A stretch of 64,000 nucleotides of DNA from positions 3,410,001-3,474,000 of the forward strand of contig NZ_CP117460.1 in NCBI RefSeq assembly GCF_030687145.1, in the 5' to 3' direction. The DNA comes from Pseudomonas sp. FP1742. Lineage in GTDB: Bacteria > Pseudomonadota > Gammaproteobacteria > Pseudomonadales > Pseudomonadaceae. Below, piece after piece: positions 43,487-52,292 of this stretch. The notes under the pieces are model-generated. The model was not told where the DNA came from and ran no database searches. It saw only the letters and a list, made by a program, of their open reading frames with translations. The translations under genes were made by a program, and so were the position numbers. Each line of letters begins with the position of its first letter. Positions within the stretch are counted from its first letter, which is position 1.

Positions 43487-44604
43487 CAGTTCTGAGTGCC
43501 TTGGCCGGTTTGGCTCAGGCACAGGACACCAACAACTTCAACTGCAGCAACTTCCTGCAATTTGGAATCAGTGCCGACCAGACCCGTACGGCGTTCAACA
43601 AGCACCCCGAGACCATGGCCTGGAACTGGTTCGTCTGCCTGAACCAGCCCGACGCCCAGGGTTACAACCGCGTGTGGGAGTCGTTCAAGCCTTCCGACCA
43701 GGTCTACCTGGCCAATGGCGTCAACCCTGGCTCGTATGACAGCCGCATGAAGCCGCCGGACGAGGTGCTCAAGCAAGCCAAGGCCCTGGGGCTGGACGCG
43801 AACCGTCTGCTGCACAACCTCAATGCCACGCAGCAGGTCGACGGGATGAGCCTGGAAATGGGCGGTACCGTCGTGCCTGAGGCACAGCGAGGCCAAGTCG
43901 TGCGCTTTCAACTGCTGATGTCCCAGGACACTTATAACTACATCGTCAAGAACAATGTCTACAACGTAGATGGCCAGGAGGCCCTGACGAGCAACCTGAA
44001 CTTTCCCGCCACGGCCTGGGAATTGAAAGCCGCCTGGCTGTGGATCGGCGCGGACATGGACTACAAGAAGAAGCTGGAGAACGACGGCTACTACACCGCC
44101 CAGGCCTATTACCAGCAGGGCACCGACTACAGGGTCGGCTATGCGGCGTTGAGTGGCTTGCATGTGGTCAACAAACTGGACTCCAGCTGGGTCTGGACCA
44201 CCTTCGAGAACGTCAACAACAGAAAGTACACCGTGACCAAGGGCCACCCGCCCCGGCCGATGACAAACAGCACCGGACCGACATCGGATGCCATACCGGT
44301 CAATACGCAGTTCCAGGCCAACAACCCGACGCTGTCGAAATACGAGTTGATCGGCGTGGAATATCAACCCAAGACCCAGGTGCTGGCGAACTCGCAGCTG
44401 GAATCGGCGTTCCAGGACACCTCATCCTGCCTGGCCTGCCACGGCACCGCCGCCTACTCGAAGACCGACGGTTACTTCAATTTCGCCATCCCGACCCAGG
44501 GCGGTCTCACCTACCCCACTACACCGCTGCCGGACAAAGACTTCAACGGCTACAAAAAACTGGATTTTGTCTGGTCGCTGAAACGCGCCCAGTGGAAACG
44601 CTAA
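43465..44604 (+). CDS. Secreted mono-heme c-type protein, first copy
   Basis: The 379-residue protein has a signal peptide (RRAISITVLSALAGLAQA) and one heme-binding Cys-x-x-Cys-His (CLACH, near residue 322), so it should be a periplasmic or exported c-type cytochrome. Outside the motif it matches the second copy at 48000-49298: AWNWFVCLNQP versus YSWQMFIALNWP, a W-x-x-(F/Y)-K block, NYIVKNNVYN, LHVVNKLDSSWVWTTFENV. I know no characterised homologue. The ATG lies inside eboF (22-base overlap) with AAGGAG before it, so expression is coupled to the ebo operon. The following VioB-like gene starts 12 bases later. Confidence 0.85.
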   Translation: MRRAISITVLSALAGLAQAQDTNNFNCSNFLQFGISADQTRTAFNKHPETMAWNWFVCLNQPDAQGYNRVWESFKPSDQVYLANGVNPGSYDSRMKPPDEVLKQAKALGLDANRLLHNLNATQQVDGMSLEMGGTVVPEAQRGQVVRFQLLMSQDTYNYIVKNNVYNVDGQEALTSNLNFPATAWELKAAWLWIGADMDYKKKLENDGYYTAQAYYQQGTDYRVGYAALSGLHVVNKLDSSWVWTTFENVNNRKYTVTKGHPPRPMTNSTGPTSDAIPVNTQFQANNPTLSKYELIGVEYQPKTQVLANSQLESAFQDTSSCLACHGTAAYSKTDGYFNFAIPTQGGLTYPTTPLPDKDFNGYKKLDFVWSLKRAQWKR

Positions 44605-44616
44605 GGAGAGCACGAC

Positions 44617-47001
44617 ATGAGCGTATTGAATTTTCCCCGCATCTACCTCAACGGCCAGATGTTCTGGAACCCGCCAACAGCCAACAACAACGACATGTTC
44701 CCGCTGTATGACGCGGTGAACACGGATATCAACTGGTCGTTCATGACGCACTTCGGCATCGACCGGAACAATGCTCCCGACACCCTGATGCCATGGGCCA
44801 TCTCGACGCAGTACATGGCTGGCATGCCGACCTATGTACAGCAGGTGCCAAACAATATCAATCCGAAGCATGACCCGTACATGCCCGCCGAATGGGATCT
44901 GTTTGGCGACAACGGTTGCGGCCTGGTGAACTACGGGAAAACCAAGTCGACCGTTATCGGCGGCGAAGTGCAGCCCAATAGCTACATCGATAAGGATGCA
45001 CTGATCGGCGCGCAATACCACTTGCTCGGCAGCCCCCTGGGCAGCAATACCCCGACCGCGGCGCGCTTCGTGGATATCAGCCCATGGCAGAACACCTTCA
45101 CGGCGCTGTACTTCGACAAACTGGTGTTAGGGGACGCGAACTGCGGCCTGACCCTCAACCGCAAGTACCGGATGATGGACCGTTTCCTGAACTTCAGTTG
45201 GGGAGCCCTGGGTGGCCTGGTGAACGTCAGCACCACCTGGCAGACCTGCTTCCCCAAGGAGAATCTGGAATGGGCGCTCGGCAACTCGTCCCTGCTGGCC
45301 AACCTGAAGCAGCAGATGGAGCAGCAAGGGGCACAGGGCCTGATGTTCCGCTTTTGCGTCTACCTGACCTGCTATGACAAGAACGGGATATTCAACGATT
45401 ACCCACAGCGCCTCGACACCCGTTCCAACAACCCGAACGTCATGGCGAAAGTGCGTGACCTCTACAGAAAGGGCTTGGACAACGTCAACGAGATTTTCTT
45501 CAATCCTGCCTACAGCCGCACCTCGGCGGTCCTGGGGCTGTGGTTCGCCGGTGAATACCCCACCGCGCCCGCCGGAAGGCGACTGGTGGCCAATGAGGCG
45601 GTGTCGATGAGCCAGCTGTATTCCCAGGAGACACAACAAGTCAAGTTGGGGGTGATTTCGGCACAGATCAACGACTACACCCTGTCACTTGACCTGGGCA
45701 ATACCTTTCCGAGCTATCCCGTGGATGCCACGGCTGATATCCCCGTCCCGGAAAAATTCAATGCCGGTACCTACCATTTGGGTGCCGAGAAGGATGGAAC
45801 ATTCAAGCCGGCGGTCATCTTGAACTTCGCGGACTATCGGCAGTCGGCCTTCAACCAGCGCTCGGGTATCCTCGATGTTCCCCTCGATGACTATACCAAG
45901 GGTGTATTGGAATCCGGTCCCCTGATTCTACGTCGGTTGGGCCTGTACAGCGCTCCCCAGACCGTCGCCGCCACCCAGCAGACATGGACCGCCGAGGTGA
46001 TCGAAAGCGGCAGCTTCATCGACGTCGGCGACTACAAGAAGCTGACCATCATGGTGCAGAACAATGGCCAGCCGGCCGCCAACACGACACTGTGGGTGGC
46101 CGAGTACAACAACCCCTACATGGTGACCAGCAGCGACTACTACCTGGCATTCAGCAACGCCGCCGACTTCACGCTGTTCTACGACAACCCGGCGGACCGC
46201 AGCAAGAACACGGCCGGTCTGCCGCAGTTCACCGACGCACCCTCGGTCGGCCTCTACCGCAGCACTGGCAGCGGCCGCCGACTGACGGACCTGCAGGACG
46301 TGCCTGAACCTTCTGGAACCCCAGTCGGTTATCAAGAGTTCCTCACTGTTTCCGGTAAACCGGTCGCGGTGAACCTGCGCCCCTGCCTGACCCTGGACAA
46401 GCCCATCGGTCGCACCGGTACGCTGAACGACGAGAAGGGCAACTCCGTCAATTACACCTATGCCGTCATCACCACCAACGCCCAAGGTATCGCTCAGATA
46501 GGCTGCAAGGCAGTCGCGCCAGGCTTCCCCACCCTGCGCTTCTTCGTGAAGGAAGGCGATAAGGATCCGACCATCCCCTTCAGCTTCCCGCTCAGCGAGG
46601 CCTACGTCGACTTCCTTGCCCCGCTGCGGGTCCTGCCGCTGGACATGAAGTTGCAACAGGACTTCATCGACACCTGGAACGGCATGTGCACCTCCACGCA
46701 AGCTCCGGAAGAAATATGGAACACGTTCATCTTTCCAAAGGTGCTGCAGTCGTTCTATTACCTCTACCCCATCATGAACAAGTACATGCCCCTTGATTCA
46801 CGCACGCGGGTGGAGGGCGCCGTCGACCAGTTACTCATATTGATCAACAAGGACAACCAGGACGAAAGCACCCTGGCCATGCCGATCACCCGAGACCTGT
46901 CGCAAAGCCGCCGCGCCGTGCTGCAGCTGTGGGCCAAACGCCTGGTGAAACTCAACTTCCCACCCAGGAAGCTCTCCATGAGCGACTACAACGACCTTTG
47001 A
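44617..47001 (+). CDS. VioB N-terminal-half-like protein, first copy
   Basis: The 794-residue protein has no signal peptide. From memory of VioB/RebD (chromopyrrolate synthase family) it matches their N-terminal half: MSVLNFPRIYLNGQ against MSILDFPRIHFRG, VLGLWFAGEYPTAPAGRRLV against VVGLWRRGELASYPAGRLL, ILDVPL, and YYLYPIMNKYMPLDSRTRVE...AMPITRDLSQSRRAVLQLW against YELVYPFMSDKVFSLADR...YMPSTRELS. The ferritin-like C-terminal domain of VioB is absent; an extra ~200-residue region lies before the final block. A function cannot be assigned. A pigment-type oxidative coupling role, or binding of an aromatic substrate, is only inference. It is paired with a c-heme gene, as is its paralogue. Confidence 0.8.
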   Translation: MSVLNFPRIYLNGQMFWNPPTANNNDMFPLYDAVNTDINWSFMTHFGIDRNNAPDTLMPWAISTQYMAGMPTYVQQVPNNINPKHDPYMPAEWDLFGDNGCGLVNYGKTKSTVIGGEVQPNSYIDKDALIGAQYHLLGSPLGSNTPTAARFVDISPWQNTFTALYFDKLVLGDANCGLTLNRKYRMMDRFLNFSWGALGGLVNVSTTWQTCFPKENLEWALGNSSLLANLKQQMEQQGAQGLMFRFCVYLTCYDKNGIFNDYPQRLDTRSNNPNVMAKVRDLYRKGLDNVNEIFFNPAYSRTSAVLGLWFAGEYPTAPAGRRLVANEAVSMSQLYSQETQQVKLGVISAQINDYTLSLDLGNTFPSYPVDATADIPVPEKFNAGTYHLGAEKDGTFKPAVILNFADYRQSAFNQRSGILDVPLDDYTKGVLESGPLILRRLGLYSAPQTVAATQQTWTAEVIESGSFIDVGDYKKLTIMVQNNGQPAANTTLWVAEYNNPYMVTSSDYYLAFSNAADFTLFYDNPADRSKNTAGLPQFTDAPSVGLYRSTGSGRRLTDLQDVPEPSGTPVGYQEFLTVSGKPVAVNLRPCLTLDKPIGRTGTLNDEKGNSVNYTYAVITTNAQGIAQIGCKAVAPGFPTLRFFVKEGDKDPTIPFSFPLSEAYVDFLAPLRVLPLDMKLQQDFIDTWNGMCTSTQAPEEIWNTFIFPKVLQSFYYLYPIMNKYMPLDSRTRVEGAVDQLLILINKDNQDESTLAMPITRDLSQSRRAVLQLWAKRLVKLNFPPRKLSMSDYNDL

Positions 47002-47062
47002 CGTTTCACGCCGGATTACCGGGTGGCGAGTCCGCCACCCGGCACTTCACAGGAGGTGTCCC

Positions 47063-47980
47063 ATGAAAATCATCTTGGACCGGTTGTTGCTGCTGATCCT
47101 GCTGCTCAGCCCGCCTGTTTTCGCCCAGGACAGCGAGGCCATCTACTTCAGCATGGGGGTGCACAACAACCTGGGGTGTAACGAAAAGAACGGCAACTGC
47201 ATCGCCAAGCGTTCCGTGGGCGAGCCTTCCGATCCGTTTTTCCCGGCCTACTGGATCAGCGACTGGACCATGTACCGGGTGATGCACAACTACGAGAAAA
47301 ACCCGCCGCCCTACAGCAATCCACCCACCACCCTGACCCCGGCGGACTACACCGTCTCTCGCGGCACCAGTTACTACGACACCGCCTACATCCCGCCGGA
47401 TGGCGACGGCTTCGGCGCGATGATGGAACACTACGAGAAATACTGCCTGCCGATCTTCCCGATCAAGAACAACAACTACACCTGCTCCTTCGTGTCACTG
47501 GGCAACAAGGCCTACTTCCTGACCTATCCCCAGGACCGTCCCAAGGACATGCCGGCCTGCTGCATGTTCTCGCCGATGAACCACCCACCACGGCAGGATT
47601 TCATCAAGCACCTGCCCTACAGTGCCGCGCGCAGCCAGAACCTCAATGGCAGCGTGCAAGCCTATGCCCTGGATGTCGACTCGCCACAAGGCCCGATCCT
47701 GTTCGGCTACGCCTTCTACAAGAACGCCACGGGACAACCGCCCTACCGGCATCCGCAGTCGTTCTATTTCTCCGGTGATGCCAGCGTCGCCAATGCCCCC
47801 ATCGTCAGCCAGAACTACACCAACTTCCGCATCGCCAAACCGGACCCGGCCCAGACCTGGGCGCAAGTGGCCGCCATGTGTCCGGCGAATCCACCGCCCT
47901 GCCAATTGTTCGAACCACCGGCGTCACAGAGCAACGGCCAAAAGGCGCAGTGGAACAAGCTCATGCAACGCAAACCCTGA
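47063..47980 (+). CDS. Secreted Cys-rich protein of unknown family
   Basis: The 305-residue protein has a signal peptide (LLLLILLLSPPVFA, cleavage near residue 22) and about nine Cys in the mature part (CNEKNGNC, YCLP, TCSF, ACCMF, MCPANPPPC), suggesting disulphides. It is rich in Tyr, Pro and Asn, with YWISDWTMYRVMHNYEKNPPP and a central YYDTAYIPPDGDGFGAM. I do not recognise it. It lies between the two c-heme/VioB-like pairs, with AGGAGG before the ATG and 19 bases to the next gene. Confidence 0.75.
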   Translation: MKIILDRLLLLILLLSPPVFAQDSEAIYFSMGVHNNLGCNEKNGNCIAKRSVGEPSDPFFPAYWISDWTMYRVMHNYEKNPPPYSNPPTTLTPADYTVSRGTSYYDTAYIPPDGDGFGAMMEHYEKYCLPIFPIKNNNYTCSFVSLGNKAYFLTYPQDRPKDMPACCMFSPMNHPPRQDFIKHLPYSAARSQNLNGSVQAYALDVDSPQGPILFGYAFYKNATGQPPYRHPQSFYFSGDASVANAPIVSQNYTNFRIAKPDPAQTWAQVAAMCPANPPPCQLFEPPASQSNGQKAQWNKLMQRKP

Positions 47981-47999
47981 ATAACGACGAAGGATCGCC

Positions 48000-49298
48000 A
48001 TGAAAACCACATTCCGTTTCTGCGTGATGTTAGTGGGCTTGGCCAGTCTGTCGGGCCTGGCCCTGGCCCGGGAACAGGCCATGCCGTCGACGCAGGCCAG
48101 TAACCTGAGTTGCCAGCCCCCCAGCACCGCGCCGGCCGCCAGCGCCAGCCAGGATCAGTTCGATCAATACAGCTGGCAGATGTTCATCGCTTTGAACTGG
48201 CCTGCACAGAACGGGCAGCGCGGTGATCCCGACTGCGCCAAACAGCCTGGGGACCCCGGCTACACCGTTTGGCAAACCTACAAGACCGTGGAGGAAATCT
48301 TCCTGCCGAAGGGGGCAGATCCTGGCCCGTGGAACACCCCGCAGACCGCCAAAAGCCTGGGCATCATCAACATCGCCGCGCTGAAGAACAGCACCCAGGT
48401 GAATGCCGTGGATCAGGCTGTCGGCGGCTGGCTGATCGACCAGGCCGGTAACCCGACCTACTACGACATTTCGGCCAACGAGACGTCCTACGACTACATC
48501 GTCAACAACAGCTTCTATAACGCCGATGTCGTTTCCAAAGCCAACAACATTAACTTTCCCAACGGGGTCATCGAGGTCAAGTCGAGCTGGCGCATCCTCA
48601 CGACCAGTGACAACGCCAGCCGCTACCTGACCATGCTGGCGCGCGTGCCCACGTTCAACGACCAGGGCCAACGCACCGGTGTCACCGAGGCCTACCTGGG
48701 CCTGGTGGGCCTGCACATCATCACCAAGGTCAACGGCTATCCGCAGTGGATCTGGTCGACCTTCGAGCAGATCGATAACGTTCCGCCCAAGGAGTTGGTG
48801 CATGGCCAATGGGTCGATCAGCCAACAGCCGGCATGACCTACTCCTACTTCAACCCCGCGGCCCCGGCCATCACCCTCAACCAGTCACCCTGCGACTGGC
48901 AGACTCAGGGTACAAAACTGGTCTGCGTGCCCAAGCCCGGCACCACGTTCCAGACCCCGAACCCGCTGAACCGGGTCACCCCGATTGCCGAGATCACCAA
49001 CGCCGTCAACACCAATTACCGCACCGACCCGGGCCTGCAAAGAAGCGTGCTGAAGTACTACCAACTCATCACCACCCAGCGTCCGCTGATGCCGGACAAC
49101 CCCAGCAACCCATTGGGTCAGCCGACCCCGTCGCTCTCGGCCAACGTGACCATGGAGAGCTACATCCAGCCCAACAGCAGCTGCATGAATTGCCACTCCA
49201 TGGCGACGCCGGTCAAGAGCCCCTACAAGTCCGATTTCTCCTACCTGTTCAAATTCGCCAATGCGCCTGTCGGCAAAACCACCAAGGACGAGGAATAG
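48000..49298 (+). CDS. Secreted mono-heme c-type protein, second copy
   Basis: The 432-residue protein has a signal peptide (FCVMLVGLASLSGLALA) and one CMNCH heme motif near residue 394. It is a diverged paralogue of 43465-44604, with the same order of blocks (DQYSWQMFIALNWP, WQTYKTVEEIFLPKGADPGPWN, YDYIVNNSFYN, VEVKSSWR-type strand, LGLVGLHIITKVNGYPQWIWSTFEQ). The heme site sits in the C-terminal fifth in both. Periplasmic or extracytoplasmic electron transfer, or peroxidase-like activity, is possible. The stop is 3 bases before the next ATG. Confidence 0.85.
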   Translation: MKTTFRFCVMLVGLASLSGLALAREQAMPSTQASNLSCQPPSTAPAASASQDQFDQYSWQMFIALNWPAQNGQRGDPDCAKQPGDPGYTVWQTYKTVEEIFLPKGADPGPWNTPQTAKSLGIINIAALKNSTQVNAVDQAVGGWLIDQAGNPTYYDISANETSYDYIVNNSFYNADVVSKANNINFPNGVIEVKSSWRILTTSDNASRYLTMLARVPTFNDQGQRTGVTEAYLGLVGLHIITKVNGYPQWIWSTFEQIDNVPPKELVHGQWVDQPTAGMTYSYFNPAAPAITLNQSPCDWQTQGTKLVCVPKPGTTFQTPNPLNRVTPIAEITNAVNTNYRTDPGLQRSVLKYYQLITTQRPLMPDNPSNPLGQPTPSLSANVTMESYIQPNSSCMNCHSMATPVKSPYKSDFSYLFKFANAPVGKTTKDEE

Positions 49299-49301
49299 AT
49301 C

Positions 49302-51110
49302 ATGAGCATTCTCAATGGACCACGGTTGAATTTCTGGGGCGGCATCCGCACGGACGTCAGCCTGCCGAACAACTCCCCCACTATTCCTTACGACGGCAAT
49401 GATCACTGGCCGCTCTTCGACCTGACCACCTCGACCCTGGCGCCGGGAGCCCAGTCTTACACCGACGATCAGCTGAACAACATGATCAATGCACCCACGG
49501 GCGACTACTACACCGCCGGCGGCTGGAATCACTACGGGCAGCACGTCGTCGACATGCAGAACGCCTTGATCAGTTCCCAGGGTAGTCCGGGCAGTATCAG
49601 CACCACCGGCGACATGGTGGGCCAGCCGGTCTATCTGCTCGGCTCAGTGGACCCGGTGACCGGACAGGGACCCGTTTCCGGCCCGATGATGGTGGACCTG
49701 GACCCTACCTCCTCGACCACCACCCAGATATTTGTCGGCGGTCTGCAAATTGGCGGCAACAGCAATATCCAGCTACTGATCCGCGCCAACACGGTCTGCA
49801 GCAGTCTGGATGTCAAAACACGGGTGCTGGAGCCAGAGAGCATGGATGCGCCCGGCTCCTTCCATGCCAGCGGCACATTTCAGCTGACCTTTCCCCTGAG
49901 CAGTATTGTCAGCTGGAACCAGAACAGTAGCGGCCTGCGGTCGATCATCCAGGCGCCGGGCGCAACCGGCATCGTCCTGCGTTTCGTCATGTTCGAGATG
50001 TGTCCCACGATGACCACCGAGCAACTGGACGCCGATTACGCCGCCGGTAAATACACCCCCAACCCGAGCATCGGCCGGGTCATCGGGACGCTGGCCCCGG
50101 CCTTCGACGATGAGCCGCTGAACTGCCAGCCGGGCCGGCAACTGGTCAACCAGAGCGTCAAGAGCACGGGTTATGCCGATCTGGGCGACAGCGGCATCCT
50201 GAGCATCGACATGGTGAATGTCATCCCGAAGCAAACCTTCAGGGCCGTCAGGGACGACATCACCAGCCCCATCGGGCCCAACGCGGATTACGGTCCCGTC
50301 ACGATCAGCGCCGGCACCACCACCCTGACCACCCTCGACCCGGCAAGCAGCCCGTTGTTCGACTATTACGTGTATGGCGGCATCGTCGACCTGCCCTTGA
50401 GTGCCACTCAGCAGCAAGCGGTGCGAACCGCGGCGCTGGCCATCAACGCACCCAATACCGTCTCCGAAACCACGCTGCACGCCATCGAATCGACCTATCG
50501 GGTGTATGCCGATCAGCGCAACGTTTATCTTGAGGACTACCCCAACGGCCTGTCGATCACCCTGCAGGTCAGGTACCTGGGTGGCCCGGTCACCAGTGCC
50601 ACCGAAATCGACCTGAAGGCCGGTGCCCCTGCGGTATACAAAAATCCGAAATACTGGAATTTCCTCGAGTTTCCTGACTCGCTGACCATCAACCCCGGCC
50701 AGCTCGACGTCAGTTTCCCGGTCACCCTCAAGCCGGGCACCGAGGCCCAGGCGGGGTTTGTCGCGCTGACTTACACGGTCAACGGTCTTGCAAGCGGTGG
50801 CTACTTCACCAGCTTTCGCAAATACGCACAGACCGACTTCGGCATCCCCAAGGGCACCACCATCACCTGGCCGCTGATGTACCCCAACGTCCTGCGGTTT
50901 CACTACCTGGCCTTCCCCGCCATGTCGCGCTACATCCCGCTCAATCAGCCCGACGCGATCATGGCCGCGAAGAACCCCATCCTCGCCCGAACCTCGGACG
51001 CCTACAAAGGCACCACCCTGTTCATGCCCGTGGTGCGCTCGATGTCGCCCTGCCAGCGGGCGCTGCTCCGGGCCTATCTCACCGGCGAACCGTGGCAACC
51101 GCCGCAGTAA
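49302..51110 (+). CDS. VioB N-terminal-half-like protein, second copy
   Basis: The 602-residue protein begins MSILNGPRLNFWGGIRTDVSLPNN, close to the VioB/RebD start, and shows further matches: IVLRFVMFEMCP, a GIVDLPL block identical to VioB's, RNVYLEDYPNGLSITLQVRYLGG against NLYLEAPDR...SIALRSYFRG, and the terminal FHYLAFPAMSRYIPLNQPDA...TLFMPVVRSMSPCQRALLRAY. The ferritin-like catalytic domain of VioB is missing. It is paired with the second c-heme gene, mirroring 43465-47001. There is no signal peptide. Activity is unknown. Confidence 0.8.
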   Translation: MSILNGPRLNFWGGIRTDVSLPNNSPTIPYDGNDHWPLFDLTTSTLAPGAQSYTDDQLNNMINAPTGDYYTAGGWNHYGQHVVDMQNALISSQGSPGSISTTGDMVGQPVYLLGSVDPVTGQGPVSGPMMVDLDPTSSTTTQIFVGGLQIGGNSNIQLLIRANTVCSSLDVKTRVLEPESMDAPGSFHASGTFQLTFPLSSIVSWNQNSSGLRSIIQAPGATGIVLRFVMFEMCPTMTTEQLDADYAAGKYTPNPSIGRVIGTLAPAFDDEPLNCQPGRQLVNQSVKSTGYADLGDSGILSIDMVNVIPKQTFRAVRDDITSPIGPNADYGPVTISAGTTTLTTLDPASSPLFDYYVYGGIVDLPLSATQQQAVRTAALAINAPNTVSETTLHAIESTYRVYADQRNVYLEDYPNGLSITLQVRYLGGPVTSATEIDLKAGAPAVYKNPKYWNFLEFPDSLTINPGQLDVSFPVTLKPGTEAQAGFVALTYTVNGLASGGYFTSFRKYAQTDFGIPKGTTITWPLMYPNVLRFHYLAFPAMSRYIPLNQPDAIMAAKNPILARTSDAYKGTTLFMPVVRSMSPCQRALLRAYLTGEPWQPPQ

Positions 51111-51144
51111 CCGCGTCCATCCCTTGTCCATGGAGAGAAGCCCT

Positions 51145-52200
51145 ATGCCCGTTCCCCTTCATATTCCTGCGCAACCGCGTGAAACCCTGCGCCCGAGTAC
51201 GATCATCGCCGACGGCTTGCTTAACCCTCGGGGCGTTTGTGTGCAGGCCGATGGCAGCCTGCTGCTGACCGAAGCCGGCTCGGGCCTGCCGGACCAGCCC
51301 TTCAGCGGCCGTATCAGTCGACTGCGACCGGATCCACACAAGCCCGGCGCCTACCTGCCCGGCGAAATACTCGCGCAAGGCTTTCGCGCCATGAACATGC
51401 AGGCCCGCATGCTGCGTGATGAAGTCATGGGACTGTCGGACATCGCCTGCGGTGACGGGCGCTGTCTGGTTAGCCAGACCGATTACGTCGAGGGTTCCAA
51501 ACTGCTGGACCTGCAATTCACACCGCCCGAACCGGTGTTTCACAGCCGTGGCAATCTGAATGCGCTGTGTTACCACCCGACCCGCCGCAGTTGGCTGGCG
51601 GTCAAGCCCGATACCAATCAGTTGGTGGAATTCAGCGGCGAACACGGCGAGCGTGTGCTGGTCCAGTTACTCGAACTGGATCAGGATCAGGAAGCCGTCC
51701 CGGTGACCCTGGTGTACGAACCGGCGACCGACGCAGTGCTGATCAGTCTGTTTTCCGGGGAGTTGCAAGGCGACCCGACGCGCAAGGGCATCGACTTCGC
51801 CGAGAGGGCCGGCCAGGTAATTCGGGTCTGGCCTGACAGTGGGCAAGTCGAGCTGCTTATTCGCGGCCTGCAACTGCCCACCGGACTGGCGCTGTGTCCG
51901 AAGGGCAACGTGCTGGTCCTGGAGCTCTGCGACCGCCTGCAGCAACCCTTGCCAGCGGACTGGAACGGCGAACCGCTGCACGGCGGCTTTACCCGTTTCA
52001 CCGGGCGACTGCTGAGCTGCAACCCGCAAACCGCCCAGATCGCCGTGCTCGCCCGCGACCTGGATACCCCCTCCAACCTGTGTCTGCTGGAGGATGCGGT
52101 ACTGGTGAGCGAAGGCATGGGTTTGACCGGCCGGCCACTGCCCATGCCAGACAATACCGTCGTCCCGTTGAGCGGCAGGCTGCGGCGGGTGCAGCTCTGA
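51145..52200 (+). CDS. SMP-30/NHL-type beta-propeller protein
   Basis: The 351-residue protein has repeated propeller strands (ADGLLNPRGVCVQADGSLLLTEAGSGLPD, ISRLRPDPHKPGAY, GLQLPTGLALCPKGNVLVLELCDRL, DLDTPSNLCLLEDAVLVSEGMG) typical of SMP-30/gluconolactonase/NHL proteins. No signal peptide is evident. It may bind or hydrolyse a product of the preceding genes. It is the last gene of the long operon, 34 bases after the second VioB-like gene and before a terminator hairpin. Beta-propeller NHL proteins are also found beside the ebo genes of scytonemin clusters, a suggestive parallel. Confidence 0.8.
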   Translation: MPVPLHIPAQPRETLRPSTIIADGLLNPRGVCVQADGSLLLTEAGSGLPDQPFSGRISRLRPDPHKPGAYLPGEILAQGFRAMNMQARMLRDEVMGLSDIACGDGRCLVSQTDYVEGSKLLDLQFTPPEPVFHSRGNLNALCYHPTRRSWLAVKPDTNQLVEFSGEHGERVLVQLLELDQDQEAVPVTLVYEPATDAVLISLFSGELQGDPTRKGIDFAERAGQVIRVWPDSGQVELLIRGLQLPTGLALCPKGNVLVLELCDRLQQPLPADWNGEPLHGGFTRFTGRLLSCNPQTAQIAVLARDLDTPSNLCLLEDAVLVSEGMGLTGRPLPMPDNTVVPLSGRLRRVQL

Positions 52201-52219
52201 AAAGGTGGGCCACAAGTTG

Positions 52220-52260
52220 CCTGAACATTTCCTGCCCCGAATTCGGCAGGAATGTTCAGG
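52220..52260. terminator. Bidirectional hairpin between convergent operons
   Basis: CCTGAACATT(T)CCTGCC pairs with GGCAGGAATGTTCAGG around an 8-base loop, with one bulged base. It lies 20 bases after the propeller gene stop and 33 bases before the butanediol dehydrogenase stop. Confidence 0.75.
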
Positions 52261-52292
52261 CCCGACCGTCGTCAATCGCTTGCCGAGGTATC

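Noticed and set aside
44617..47001. Complete violacein-type VioB enzyme
   Set aside because: The ferritin-like C-terminal domain is absent and no vioA, vioC, vioD or vioE genes are nearby; only the N-terminal half is similar.
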